Shown piece after piece: positions 7,889 through 16,637 of a DNA stretch of 64,000 nucleotides. Location of the stretch: NCBI GenBank assembly GCA_963843645.1, contig CAWJLE010000004.1, forward strand, positions 41,374 through 105,373, read 5' to 3'. The stretch comes from CAWJLE01 sp963843645 (GTDB taxonomy: Bacteria; Chloroflexota; Anaerolineae; DAOTYC01). A program made the translations under genes and the position numbers. The first letter of the stretch is position 1. The number at the start of each line of letters is the position of its first letter. The notes beneath the pieces are model-generated. The model made no database searches and was not told the origin of the DNA. It saw nothing but the letters and a program-made list of their open reading frames with translations.

Positions 7889-10075
7889 ATGGAAAGTCGA
7901 GAAACGGTCGAGGAGCTCGTTCAGAGAGCCTCGGAGAGTCTGAAGGATTGGGCGCGATGCACTTCTCCTTGGGTGGTGCATTACAACAGCGGCTCGTGCA
8001 ACGGATGCGATATCGAGATAGTCGCCGCGTCGACGCCGCGCTACGACCTGGAGCGTCTGGGCGTGAAGCTGGAGGGCAGTCCACGGCACGCCGACGTTCT
8101 GATCGCAACGGGGCCTGTCACCCGGCAGTCGAGGGATCGACTGCTGCGCATCTACGAGCAGATGCCCGAGCCAAAGCACGTCATGGCCGTCGGTTCGTGT
8201 GCAATCTGCGGTGGCGTTTTCGACGGCTGCTACAATTGCCTCGGAGGTATCGACCAGGTGATCCCTGTGGACGTGTACGTGCCTGGCTGCCCGCCGCGTC
8301 CCGAGGCGATCATCTATGGGCTGGTTAAGCTCTTGCACCGGGACGTCGCAAACCCTGGCGATCCGGGCAGCGCCAGGGCAGAGAGAGAAGGGAGCGTCAA
8401 AATGACAACGCAATCGTCCTTGGATCAGGCCGCTGACCTTCTGAAGCCGTGGGCCAGGGCAACGAACGCGCCCGAAGATGGTCGTCTGGACGTGCTGCTG
8501 GACATGAACGATCTGCTGGCTGCCGTCCAAATGCTGCAGGATGCTCGCTGGGGACATCTGACCTCGATCACCGGCGTCGATCCGGGCGTCGACACGGGCC
8601 AACTGGAGGTGATCTATCATTTCCGCTCTGGGGCGGCGGTCGTCGGCCTGCGTGTGCGAACGCCGCGAAACGCGCCTTCGGTCCCGAGCATCTGCGGCAT
8701 CATTCCGTCGGCCAGCTTCCTCGAACGTGAGCTGAAAGAAATGTTCGGCATGGACACCATCGGGGCTCCTCATTTGGGAAGGCTCTTCCTGCCTGAGGAC
8801 TGGCCCGAGGGCTTGTACCCGTTGCGCAAAGACGCTCGTCTCGACCGCATCACCGCCGAGCAGAACGGCGGAGGGCGACCGCCTGCGGCGAAAGAGAGGC
8901 CGGGGAAGTTCATCATCCCTATCGGCCCTCAACACCCGGCATTGAAAGAACCGGGGCACTTCGAGTTCGAAGTGGACGGTGAGGTCGTCACCGGCGCTTC
9001 GGCGCGACTGGGCTACGCGCATCGGGGCATTGAGAAGGCGACCGAAGCGCGCACCTGGGTGCAGGACCTCTACTTGCTGGAGCGGACGTGCGGCATCTGC
9101 TCGCACGTCCACGCCATGACCTACTGCCAGGGCGTCGAGAAGCTGGCGGGAGTGGAATGTCCTCCGCGGGCCAGGGCCATCCGCGTGTTGGTCGCCGAGC
9201 TGGAGCGCATTCACAGCCACATGCTGTGGTTAGGTGTGGGCGCCCACGAGGCCGGATTCGACACGCTGTTTATGTATGCCTGGCGTGACCGCGAAACGGT
9301 TATGGATTTGCTGGAGGCACTGTCGGGCAATCGGGTCAACTACTCGGTGAACGTACTGGGCGGCGTGAAGTTCGACGTCACGCCGGAGCAGGTCGGCGCC
9401 ATCCTCAAGGGGCTGGACTTTCTTGAAGGCCGCCTGCACCATTACCTGGACGTGATCACGACGGACGAATCGTTCCTGCAGCGGACCGAGAATATCGGTA
9501 CGATGTCGCGAGATCAGGCGGAGCGGCTGGGCACGGTCGGGCCGACGGCGCGCGCCTCCGGTGTGCTGCGCGATCTGCGCCTGGACGCGCCGTATGCGGC
9601 TTATCCGGACTTCGAGCTGAGCCCGGTCGTGGAGACAGGAGGCGATCTCCTGGCGCGCTTCGTGGTCAGGATAAAAGAGCTTTTCGAAAGCCTGCGCGTT
9701 ATTCGAGAGGTCGTCCAGCACCTGCCGCCCGGAGAGCTGAGCGTTCGAATTCCGCGCAAGATCCCTGAGGGCGAAACCGTCAGTTGCACGGAGGCCCCTC
9801 GAGGCGAGCTGTACTACTTCATCAAGAGCCGCGGCGGCGATAAGCCGGACCGCGTGAAAGTGCGGACCCCGACGCTGTCCAATTGGGGCGCGGTCCTGTC
9901 GACGGTGATAGGCTGCCAGCTGGCAGACGTGCCGATGATCCTGGCGGGAGTTGACCCCTGCTTCTCGTGCAACGACCGCATGGTGAGCATCCAGGGCGGT
10001 TCTGCCGGAGAGCAGCTTTGGACGTGGGAAGACCTGCGTCAACGTGGAATCGAGCACTATCGATGGAAAGCATAA
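7889..10075 (+). CDS. Group 4 [NiFe]-hydrogenase: small subunit, NuoC-like and large subunit in one frame
   Basis: 728 residues from ATG 7889 (GGAAGGG upstream). Residues 1-165 are a NuoB/EchC-like small subunit with cysteines 37, 40, 104 and 134 placed to hold the proximal [4Fe-4S] cluster. Residues 172-335 are NuoC-like (ERELKEMFGMDTIG). Residues 340-728 are NuoD/EchE-like. The large subunit keeps both nickel-binding pairs: RTCGICSHVH (Cys401, Cys404) and DPCFSCNDR (Cys691, Cys694). Complex I lacks these, so this is a hydrogenase rather than an NADH dehydrogenase. A 34-residue tail after the second motif is the expected substrate of the downstream protease. The NuoC-NuoD fusion is known; the join to NuoB is unusual and may be an indel artefact (see findings). 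Confidence 0.9.
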   Translation: MESRETVEELVQRASESLKDWARCTSPWVVHYNSGSCNGCDIEIVAASTPRYDLERLGVKLEGSPRHADVLIATGPVTRQSRDRLLRIYEQMPEPKHVMAVGSCAICGGVFDGCYNCLGGIDQVIPVDVYVPGCPPRPEAIIYGLVKLLHRDVANPGDPGSARAEREGSVKMTTQSSLDQAADLLKPWARATNAPEDGRLDVLLDMNDLLAAVQMLQDARWGHLTSITGVDPGVDTGQLEVIYHFRSGAAVVGLRVRTPRNAPSVPSICGIIPSASFLERELKEMFGMDTIGAPHLGRLFLPEDWPEGLYPLRKDARLDRITAEQNGGGRPPAAKERPGKFIIPIGPQHPALKEPGHFEFEVDGEVVTGASARLGYAHRGIEKATEARTWVQDLYLLERTCGICSHVHAMTYCQGVEKLAGVECPPRARAIRVLVAELERIHSHMLWLGVGAHEAGFDTLFMYAWRDRETVMDLLEALSGNRVNYSVNVLGGVKFDVTPEQVGAILKGLDFLEGRLHHYLDVITTDESFLQRTENIGTMSRDQAERLGTVGPTARASGVLRDLRLDAPYAAYPDFELSPVVETGGDLLARFVVRIKELFESLRVIREVVQHLPPGELSVRIPRKIPEGETVSCTEAPRGELYYFIKSRGGDKPDRVKVRTPTLSNWGAVLSTVIGCQLADVPMILAGVDPCFSCNDRMVSIQGGSAGEQLWTWEDLRQRGIEHYRWKA

Positions 10076-11010
10076 AGGACCTCATCCTCCTGGCAGTTTT
10101 TCCAGGGGGCATCGCGCTGGTTATCGGCGCTCTGCTGTACGAATGGGTCAACCGCAAGCTGGTGGCGCGGCTTCAAAACCGGCTGGGCCCGCCCTGGTTT
10201 CAGCCGCTGGCCGACCTGGTCAAGCTGTTGGCCAAGGATGAAGTCGTACCGGAGCGAAGCATCGGCATGCTGTTCCGGGGGCTGCCGGTCGTGGCGCTTG
10301 CGGGCGTGCTGACTGCAGCGCTCTACGTGCCCCTGTTCGGACTGGGGTCGTCGTACAGCTTCAACGGGGACCTGATTGTGACGATCTATCTTTTAAGCTT
10401 GCCGACGATGTGCATCGGATTGGCCGGAGCAGGCAATGCAGACCGCTTTTCGCTGGTCGGCGCGACCCGAACGCTCACCCAGTTCTTCTCCTACGAGGCG
10501 CCGTTTCTGTTGGGTCTGCTGGGCCCCGCGCTGGTTGCCGGCTCGTGGCAGATCAGCCACATCGCTGCCACCCTCGACGGGCGTTGGTTGCTGCTGACGC
10601 AGCCCATCGGATTCGCAGTGAGCCTGGTCGGTCTGATGGGCGAGTTGGAGCTGCCGCCCCTTGATGCGCCGGAGGCTGAGACCGAGATCGTGGCCGGCGC
10701 TCTCACCGAGTACAGCGGCCGCGGATTGGCGTTCTTCCGCCTGGCCAAGGACGCCGAGCTGGTGGTTGCACTCGGCCTGATCAGCATGCTCTACCTGGGC
10801 GGAGGTGCCAACCCGGCGCTTCCGGTGGCTCTCTCGGCGCTGATCTTTCTGGCAAAGACGCTCGGGCTCGTCCTGGTACTGGCCGTCTTGCAGACGATCT
10901 TTGCCCGCCTGCGGATAGACCAAGTCGTTGGACTATGGTGGCGATACGGCGTGCTGCTGGTGCTGGTCCAGTGGTTCGCGACGATCATGTGGGGGTTCGT
11001 GGTGACATGA
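10063..11010 (+). CDS. NuoH/EchB-like membrane anchor subunit
   Basis: 315 residues with about eight transmembrane helices. Near the N-terminus is YEWVNRKLVARLQNRLGPPWFQPLADLVKLLAKDE, which matches the NuoH/HycD signature (RK-VARLQ-R-GP--QPLAD--KLL-KE). A second signature is ELPPLDAPEAETEIVAGALTEYSG, in which the acidic residues line the quinone or ion pathway. The ATG lies 13 bases inside the 3' end of the fusion gene. It docks the catalytic subunits on the membrane and connects them to the ion-pumping subunits. Confidence 0.92.
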   Translation: MESIKDLILLAVFPGGIALVIGALLYEWVNRKLVARLQNRLGPPWFQPLADLVKLLAKDEVVPERSIGMLFRGLPVVALAGVLTAALYVPLFGLGSSYSFNGDLIVTIYLLSLPTMCIGLAGAGNADRFSLVGATRTLTQFFSYEAPFLLGLLGPALVAGSWQISHIAATLDGRWLLLTQPIGFAVSLVGLMGELELPPLDAPEAETEIVAGALTEYSGRGLAFFRLAKDAELVVALGLISMLYLGGGANPALPVALSALIFLAKTLGLVLVLAVLQTIFARLRIDQVVGLWWRYGVLLVLVQWFATIMWGFVVT

Positions 11011-11414
11011 GTTTTGGAACGATGCTGAAAGACACGCTGACGTCGCTGGTGAAACGACCCGCGACGGAAAAATATCCTTTCGAGCGGCAGTCTGTCCCGG
11101 CGCGCTTGAGGGGCATGGTGACGTGGGATCGCCAGAAATGCACTGGCTGCGGCATTTGCGTGAAGGACTGCCCCGCCCGTGCGCTCGACCTGACGGTCAT
11201 CGACCGCAAGCAGAAACGATTTCTAATGCGCTACGCGATCGATCGCTGCATATTCTGCGCGCAGTGCGTCCAATCGTGTCCTCAAGATGCCCTGTCCATG
11301 TCCAGCGAGGAATGGGAGCTGGCGGCACTGGACAAGGCTCCATTCACTGTGTGTTGGGGAGATGACGACGATGTCGAAGGAGCCGTGGCGGAGCGCACTG
11401 CGAAGGTCGCTTAG
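11007..11414 (+). CDS. 2x[4Fe-4S] ferredoxin-like subunit (NuoI/EchF type)
   Basis: 135 residues. Two cluster motifs, CTGCGICVKDCP and CIFCAQCVQSCP, separated by about 25 residues, are the NuoI/EchF/HycF arrangement. The start overlaps the NuoH-like stop (ATGA). It passes electrons, probably from reduced ferredoxin, to the proximal cluster in the small-subunit part. The acidic tail (WGDDDDVEG) after the second motif is not needed for cluster binding and may be a docking surface. There is no formate or CO dehydrogenase gene next to it, so the electron donor is not encoded here. Confidence 0.93.
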   Translation: MSFGTMLKDTLTSLVKRPATEKYPFERQSVPARLRGMVTWDRQKCTGCGICVKDCPARALDLTVIDRKQKRFLMRYAIDRCIFCAQCVQSCPQDALSMSSEEWELAALDKAPFTVCWGDDDDVEGAVAERTAKVA

Positions 11415-11886
11415 GCGCTGTGCGAGGTTCGGTGCCCGGCCGCGCGTCGCGATCGTGGGTGTGGGGCACGAGCTGCGTGGCGACGATGGGGCCGGACCAG
11501 CCGTCGTTCGGGCACTGGCGCGGCGGCTCGCTTGCAGTGAATGGTTGTCCGTCGTCGATGGCGGGCCGGCCCCCGAGAATCAGACGGGGCTGCTGCGGCG
11601 GTTCGGACCGGACCTGGTGCTCTTCGTGGACGCGGCACTGATAGGGGAAGCGCCGGGCGTGGCACGATGGGTCGACCTGGAAGAAATCGACGGGCTGAGC
11701 GCCTCGACTCACACGCTGCCCCTGCGGGTAGTGGGTCAGTATCTGTCGAGCGAGTTGGGCTGCACCGTGGCTCTGCTCGGGATTCAGCCGTGCACCAACG
11801 CCTTCGATGCTCCGATGTCACACGAGGTCACTGATGCGGTCCGCCGGATTGGGGATGCGCTGATCGAGGAGCTGCACGTTTTGTAG
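11371..11886 (+). CDS. Hydrogenase maturation protease (HycI/HybD family)
   Basis: 171 residues from ATG 11371, which has GGGGAG 9 bases upstream; ATG 11362 is also in frame. The gene overlaps the ferredoxin-like gene by 44 bases. VAIVGVGHELRGDDGAGP is the N-terminal motif of the family, LVLFVDAA carries the middle metal-binding Asp and STHTLPL the third ligand, His. These three acidic/His ligands bind the nickel of the large-subunit precursor. The enzyme cuts the C-terminal tail after the DPCxxCxxR motif. Its presence shows that the large subunit is a true nickel enzyme needing processing. It is the last gene of the cluster. Confidence 0.9.
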   Translation: MSKEPWRSALRRSLRRCARFGARPRVAIVGVGHELRGDDGAGPAVVRALARRLACSEWLSVVDGGPAPENQTGLLRRFGPDLVLFVDAALIGEAPGVARWVDLEEIDGLSASTHTLPLRVVGQYLSSELGCTVALLGIQPCTNAFDAPMSHEVTDAVRRIGDALIEELHVL

Positions 11887-11941
11887 GTGTAGGGGAGATG
11901 AGCCGGCGAACCTTTGGAAGCGGCATTGACCTTATGTGAGC

Positions 11942-12017
11942 TTAAATTTGCCTTAAGGTTCCCTTAAGGTGGCCATGATTTCGGGTTAAGGACTTCGACT
12001 TGCCGAAGTGCTATTCT
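11942..12017 (+). promoter_or_regulatory. Activator-type control region P3, duplicate of P1
   Basis: TTAA boxes start at 11942, 11953, 11964 and 11986 (11, 11 and 22 bp apart) and a TGC-TATTCT extended -10 lies at 12012-12017. The distances from box to -10 (59, 48 and 26 bp) are exactly those in P1. Downstream comes AATTGAGAAGG and GGCACTAAAGACC, again as in P1. It lies about 750 bases before the first ATPase gene. Confidence 0.6.
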
Positions 12018-12623
12018 GATAAAGTAAGCAATTGAGAAGGGCGGCACTAAAGACCGTCCGAACGTGCCTGGCCGGCGTTAGAGGGCGACCCACGAAGAGA
12101 GAACGGTCGCTCCAATCGAAAAATGACGATGAGCAGCGTCGGGCCGGCCGGAATGGCCGTGATTTGCGGTCCAACCCTTCGCTTTGACATTGATTTTCGC
12201 ACATCGGTTTCACTGAGCCACTTTTCTGTGGGGCCACCCAACTCGAGCGCCGACGGTCCTCCTTTGCTCGTGGCAGCCACAGTGTAGTGTTCGCACCGGG
12301 GGCGTATGCCGCCGGTCGTTCCGTGCGCCAGCGCGAGGTCAAGCGGTAGCTGGCCTTCTTCTACCTCGCTCACGTAGGGCTGCGTGGTGCTTGGGTTGGG
12401 CATCAGGATGTTCTGCGGCCAGGCGGCCGTGGCCCAATGCGGGGTCTTCCACCTGATCAACACTCAAACACAGGTTGCACAGATCGACGAAGGACGTCGC
12501 CTGCCCTCCACCCGCGGACGGCACGCCTTCCGTCGCCCAAAGCAAGGGCACGCGGCATTGGCGTCGGATACGTCCGCTGCAGTTGTGGTACTGCGGCTTT
12601 GCCACAAATATGACACATTGACA
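12018..12623. other. Long spacer between P3 and the ATPase promoter, no gene supported
   Basis: The first 60 bases still match the region after P1. The rest has only short frames without ribosome sites. A minus-strand piece (about 12470-12570) vaguely recalls a sulfatase motif but continues nowhere. It may be a decayed gene or an untranslated leader. Confidence 0.35.
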
Positions 12624-12653
12624 TTGACATAAATGATAGAATAGGACTATACT
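12624..12653 (+). promoter_or_regulatory. Sigma70-type promoter of the V/A-ATPase operon
   Basis: TTGACA (12624-12629) and TATACT (12648-12653) are separated by 18 bases, 110 bases before the first ATPase gene. TTGACA is itself the second of two adjacent copies. Confidence 0.65.
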
Positions 12654-12763
12654 CAGAAATTGAACACGATTGAAGTGCAAGCAACGGCAGCGGAAACGGC
12701 CATGAGTGCGCGCGGCGCATATCCCGCTGCTCACGTGCTCAGGAGAATGAGAGGCGCGATTTG

Positions 12764-13072
12764 ATGGAAAAGTTGATCCAGCAGGTGCTCGACATCGAGC
12801 GGCAGGCGCAGGCGACACACGACGAAGCCAGGCGCGAGGCGGAGAAGCTGACCGCACAGGCCGAGCTCGAGGCTCAAGCCCTGATCGAGAGGGAGCGAGC
12901 TGCCGCAGAGGAGGAAGCTCGCCGGCTGGTGGAGAACGCCCAGGCGACGGAAGAATGCGCGCGCATCCTTTCTCAGGCTGAGGAAGAGGCCCATCGAGCG
13001 GAGGCGCTGGCGATGAATCACATGGATCGCGCGGTTGGCTTTGTGCTCGACCAGGTGGCGGGCAGAGAGTGA
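12764..13072 (+). CDS. atpH: V/A-type ATPase subunit H (peripheral stalk, coiled coil)
   Basis: 102 residues that are almost entirely a charged alpha helix (RQAQATHDEARREAEKLTAQ and following), typical of the H/G subunit that pairs with subunit E to form the peripheral stalk. ATG 12764 follows GAGAGG; a TTG one codon earlier is also open. It is the first gene of the operon, six bases before the C subunit gene. Coiled-coil stators diverge quickly, so the call rests on composition plus position. Confidence 0.8.
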   Translation: MEKLIQQVLDIERQAQATHDEARREAEKLTAQAELEAQALIERERAAAEEEARRLVENAQATEECARILSQAEEEAHRAEALAMNHMDRAVGFVLDQVAGRE

Positions 13073-13078
13073 GGTCCC

Positions 13079-14140
13079 ATGGCGGGTGTTTCTAGCTACG
13101 CGGCCATTCACGCGCGGGTGCGTGCCCGGTACGCCAGCTTGCTCACGCCGCAAACGTGGACCAGCCTGTGTGAGGCCGAAGACCTGGGCACCGTGTTCGA
13201 CTTGCTGAAGAACACAGCCTACGGGCCGAATTTGTTGGCCGTGGAAGACAAGGCCCTTACACCGCGGCGGATGGTCTATCAGATCAAGGGCCGGCTGGTC
13301 GAGGCTTACGGCACTGTAACTCGGGCGGCGCCGGTGTCCGCCCGCCAACTGCTGAGCCAGTTCCATCGGCGCTTCGAGGTGGACAACTTGAAGGCGGTGC
13401 TGCGCGGCATCGTCACCGGCGCGCCGTGGGACCGGGTGCGGTACGTGGTGTTCCCGCTGGGTCCGACTACCGTCGTTCCGGCGCAGGCCATGGTCGAAGC
13501 CGGAAGCGTGGGAGCCGCTGTCGAGCAGCTGCGCGGCACGCCGTATTACGACACACTCTCTCACGCCATGGAGCGCTACAACTCCGAGCAGAGCCTCTTC
13601 CCCCTGGAGGTGGCGCTGGACCTGGACTACTGGCGCAAGCTGTGGGGCGACGTGAACCAGCTTCCGACCCGCGACCGGACGCAGGCGTTGCGCATCGTGG
13701 GGTCGCTGCTGGACATGAACAACCTGATGTGGGCCATCCGGTACCGCGAGTATCACCACCTGTCCGAGGAAGAGATCATCAACTACACGCTTCCTTTCGG
13801 CTACCAGGTTCGTGACGACGATATTCGGGCGATCGCCGCGGGTGTGGACATAGCCCAGGTCGTGGGGCACATCTATCCCGACCTGGAGGACGTGGAAGCT
13901 CTGCTCCGAGAACCTCGCGCGGGCTTGCCGAAACTGGAGCTGGAGCTCCAGCGACGGCTGGGAGCGCGGTGCCGCGAGGCTTTCGTCGGCTATCCTTTCC
14001 ACGTGGGCGTGCCGCTGGCCTACGTGGTGCTGAACGAGCTGGAGATTCAGGACCTGACCGTCTTGATTGAAGCCAAGGCTCTGCGGATGCCGGCCGCCGG
14101 GTTCCAGCCGTACCTGTTGCACGCGTGCGCGTCGGAATAA
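13079..14140 (+). CDS. atpC: V/A-type ATPase subunit C
   Basis: 353 residues, the family's usual length. The N-terminus (YAAIHARVRARYASLL) and the repeated helical pattern with NNLMWAIRYREYHHLSEEEI and PFHVGVPLAYVVLNELEIQDL match subunit C (the d subunit of eukaryotic V-ATPase). This funnel-shaped subunit sits on top of the c-ring and holds the central stalk. The frame is intact. It is followed after 31 bases by subunit I. Confidence 0.93.
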   Translation: MAGVSSYAAIHARVRARYASLLTPQTWTSLCEAEDLGTVFDLLKNTAYGPNLLAVEDKALTPRRMVYQIKGRLVEAYGTVTRAAPVSARQLLSQFHRRFEVDNLKAVLRGIVTGAPWDRVRYVVFPLGPTTVVPAQAMVEAGSVGAAVEQLRGTPYYDTLSHAMERYNSEQSLFPLEVALDLDYWRKLWGDVNQLPTRDRTQALRIVGSLLDMNNLMWAIRYREYHHLSEEEIINYTLPFGYQVRDDDIRAIAAGVDIAQVVGHIYPDLEDVEALLREPRAGLPKLELELQRRLGARCREAFVGYPFHVGVPLAYVVLNELEIQDLTVLIEAKALRMPAAGFQPYLLHACASE

Positions 14141-14171
14141 CGGCGTATTCTTGTGAGGTGTTGGAGATCAT

Positions 14172-16127
14172 ATGTTTTATCCTCAAGCGATGACTCAAAT
14201 CGAGCTGGTCATCCCGGCGAACGATCTGTTGCCCGTCACGAAGCTGCTGGCCGGGCAGGGAGTGTTTCACCAGGTCGACACCAGCTATCTTAGTCCGCAG
14301 ACAAACAGAGACTCCGCCGATTCATGGCAAGCAAGAGCCTCCGCTTATGCTGCGTTGGAGCGTCGGGTGGTGACCAGCATGCAGGCGCTGGGCGTGAAGG
14401 AGGGCGTGCCGCCGGCCAACCACACGTCCGTGATCGAGATCGACATGATTCGCCCGCTGGTGGAGCAGATAGAGCAGGAGGTCCAGCAACACAGCGAACG
14501 GTTGGGCAACGCGCAAAAAAGACTGGAGCGCCTCGAAACGTACCTCCGGCAGTTGGAGCCGGTGGCGGGCATCGACTTCGACCTCGGCGCGCTGCACAAC
14601 TCGCGCTACCTGTTCTCGATGCTGGGGGTCATTCCCCTGGCCAACCTGGAGCGGTTGCAGACGAGTTTGACGCGGATTCCGTTCGTCCTGCTTACGCTGC
14701 GCAAAGATCGTCAGACGGCGGTCGTCTGGCTGACGGGCATGCAGCACAATGCCGACGTGCTCGGTCGAGCAGCCCGCAGCGCGTACCTCAACCCCCTGAC
14801 TCTGCCGGAAATCCATCGTGGCACACCGTCCGAGATCATTGCATCGCTCCACACCGCGATCGAACGAGTTCGCCGGCACATCAGCGAGCAGCGCGCGATG
14901 ATGACGCAGCTGCAGGAGACGCGGCATCAGCAGCTTCAAGCTCTGTTGTGGCGGGTCAGGATGAGCCGGATGCTGGCCGATGCGATGGCGCACTTCGGTA
15001 AGCTCCGTTACACGTACCTGATCGTCGGCTGGGTGAGATCGGCCAGTTTGCAGGGCCTCTCGCAGGCGATCAAAGAGGTGGCCAGGGAGACTGTCATCGA
15101 GGTCCTGCCGGCACAGCGAGGCGGCGTGAAGCAGGACGTGCCGGTGTCTCTGAGCAATCCCAGGGCGCTGCTCCCGTTTCAGGAGCTGGTCACGACGTAC
15201 GCCTGGCCGCGCTACGACGAGCTGGATCCGACCGTGCTGCTCGCGCTGACGTTCCCGCTGCTGTTTGGGGCCATGTTCGGCGACGTGGGCCACGGGCTGG
15301 AGCTGGCCCTGCTTGGCCTCCTGTTGTCCAGCCGTAAGGTGAAGGCGCTGGCCAGTCTGGCCGGTCTGGGGAGGTTGATTACCATCTGCGGCGCGTCGGC
15401 CGCGGTATTTGGCTTCCTGTACGGCAGCGTATTCGGTGTGGAAACCCTGCTGCCGGCGCTCTGGATGCGTCCGATGGAAAACATCATGCAGATTTTGTAC
15501 ATCTCTGTTGGCGCAGGAATCGTGCTGCTCAGCGCCGGTTTCTTGATCAATATCTCTAACGCGGCGGTCAGCCACGATTGGGGGCGGCTCCTGGTCGACC
15601 ACAACGGCATCGCAGGTCTGGCGCTGTACTGGGCGCTGCTCGGATTGGCGGCCGGAGCGTTTCTCGGCCATCTGCCCGTGCCCTCGTTCGCGTTCATCGC
15701 TTTGGCAGTCATCGCGGGCGTGGTGCTGACTTTCTCCGAAGTGCTGAAGCGCCTGATCGAGGGGCGCCGGCCTTTGATCGAGGGCAGCCGGGGCGCGTAC
15801 GGCATTCAGGTCTTCTTCGAGATGTTCGAGACGCTGATCGCTTACTTGAGCAACAGCCTGTCTTACGTGCGTGTGGGCGCATTTGCCGTGGCCCACGCCG
15901 GCCTGAGCTCGATGTTCTTCATCCTGGCTGAACTGGTCAGCCCGGGTCACGGCTTGGGCTACTGGATCATGGTGGTCTTTGGAAACCTGTTCATAGTGGG
16001 CTTCGAAGGTCTGATCGTCGGCATCCAGACCATGCGTCTGGAGTACTACGAGTTCTTCAGCAAGTTCTTCACCGGCGGAGGGACGCGATACAAGCCGCTG
16101 ACTCTGCAGCCGACGGCGAATGAATAA
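14172..16127 (+). CDS. atpI: V/A-type ATPase subunit I (membrane stator, a-subunit homologue)
   Basis: 651 residues, intact. The N-terminal half (to about 340) is cytoplasmic with long coiled coils (QIEQEVQQHSERLGNAQKRL). The C-terminal half has about seven helices, starting at PTVLLALTFPLLFGAMFGDV, which with the following GHG is the family signature, and including LSNSLSYVRVGAFAVAHAGL, with the arginine that faces the c-ring Glu. Together with the c-ring it forms the ion path. GGAG precedes the ATG. The start could also be the internal ATG seven codons later. Confidence 0.95.
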   Translation: MFYPQAMTQIELVIPANDLLPVTKLLAGQGVFHQVDTSYLSPQTNRDSADSWQARASAYAALERRVVTSMQALGVKEGVPPANHTSVIEIDMIRPLVEQIEQEVQQHSERLGNAQKRLERLETYLRQLEPVAGIDFDLGALHNSRYLFSMLGVIPLANLERLQTSLTRIPFVLLTLRKDRQTAVVWLTGMQHNADVLGRAARSAYLNPLTLPEIHRGTPSEIIASLHTAIERVRRHISEQRAMMTQLQETRHQQLQALLWRVRMSRMLADAMAHFGKLRYTYLIVGWVRSASLQGLSQAIKEVARETVIEVLPAQRGGVKQDVPVSLSNPRALLPFQELVTTYAWPRYDELDPTVLLALTFPLLFGAMFGDVGHGLELALLGLLLSSRKVKALASLAGLGRLITICGASAAVFGFLYGSVFGVETLLPALWMRPMENIMQILYISVGAGIVLLSAGFLINISNAAVSHDWGRLLVDHNGIAGLALYWALLGLAAGAFLGHLPVPSFAFIALAVIAGVVLTFSEVLKRLIEGRRPLIEGSRGAYGIQVFFEMFETLIAYLSNSLSYVRVGAFAVAHAGLSSMFFILAELVSPGHGLGYWIMVVFGNLFIVGFEGLIVGIQTMRLEYYEFFSKFFTGGGTRYKPLTLQPTANE

Positions 16128-16189
16128 GCTGGCGTTTCACGCTATCCGAGTGCGGTTGAGGAATTCAAGTATCTAAGGAGATTGTTCAC

Positions 16190-16630
16190 ATGATGGTATT
16201 GATCGTCGCGGTTTTGGCGGGCCTGGTGCCGGTGGCACCCGCCGTCATCTTCTTCATGCGTGAGCGGCAGAACGAGCCCGCGCGCGCCTCTCAGGGCCTG
16301 GTGCGAGGGTTGATGGGCTTCAACGTGGTGCTGGGGCTGATGGCTGCCGGCATCGCCGTCGTCTGGCTGTCCTCGCCGCACCTGGCGGCGGCCGCCGGGC
16401 TTCCTGCCACGGCGGGTTTGAGCGATCCCTACGCTTCGCTGGCAGCGGCCATCGCGACCGGCCTGGCGACCGTCGGCGCCGGCATCGCCGTCAGCGGCAC
16501 CGGCGCGGCGGCCATCGGGGCGATCGCCGAGAAGCCGGAGTTCATCGGACGGGCGTTCATCTTCGTCGGCCTGGCCGAAGGCATCGCGATCTACGGACTC
16601 ATCATCGCATTTATGGTCTTGAACCGGTAG
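16190..16630 (+). CDS. atpK: V/A-type ATPase subunit K (c-ring proteolipid)
   Basis: 146 residues with four predicted helices. The last two form the proteolipid hairpin: a small-residue helix (ATGLATVGAGIAVSGTGAAA), an IAEKPE loop, and a helix with the ion-binding Glu in GLAEGIAIYG. The first two helices carry no Glu, so there would be one ion site per four helices, as in NtpK and eukaryotic c subunits. A Gln typical of sodium-binding rings is not seen in helix 3, which favours protons, though this is uncertain. AAGGAG lies 9 bases before the ATG. Confidence 0.92.
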   Translation: MMVLIVAVLAGLVPVAPAVIFFMRERQNEPARASQGLVRGLMGFNVVLGLMAAGIAVVWLSSPHLAAAAGLPATAGLSDPYASLAAAIATGLATVGAGIAVSGTGAAAIGAIAEKPEFIGRAFIFVGLAEGIAIYGLIIAFMVLNR

Positions 16631-16637
16631 GCGTGAC

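Noticed and set aside
12339..12857. Minus-strand frame with a piece recalling sulfatases (RVPLLW...GVPSAGG...FVDL)
   Set aside because: The resemblance is short, continues in no frame, and the frame overlaps the ATPase promoter and the first ATPase gene.
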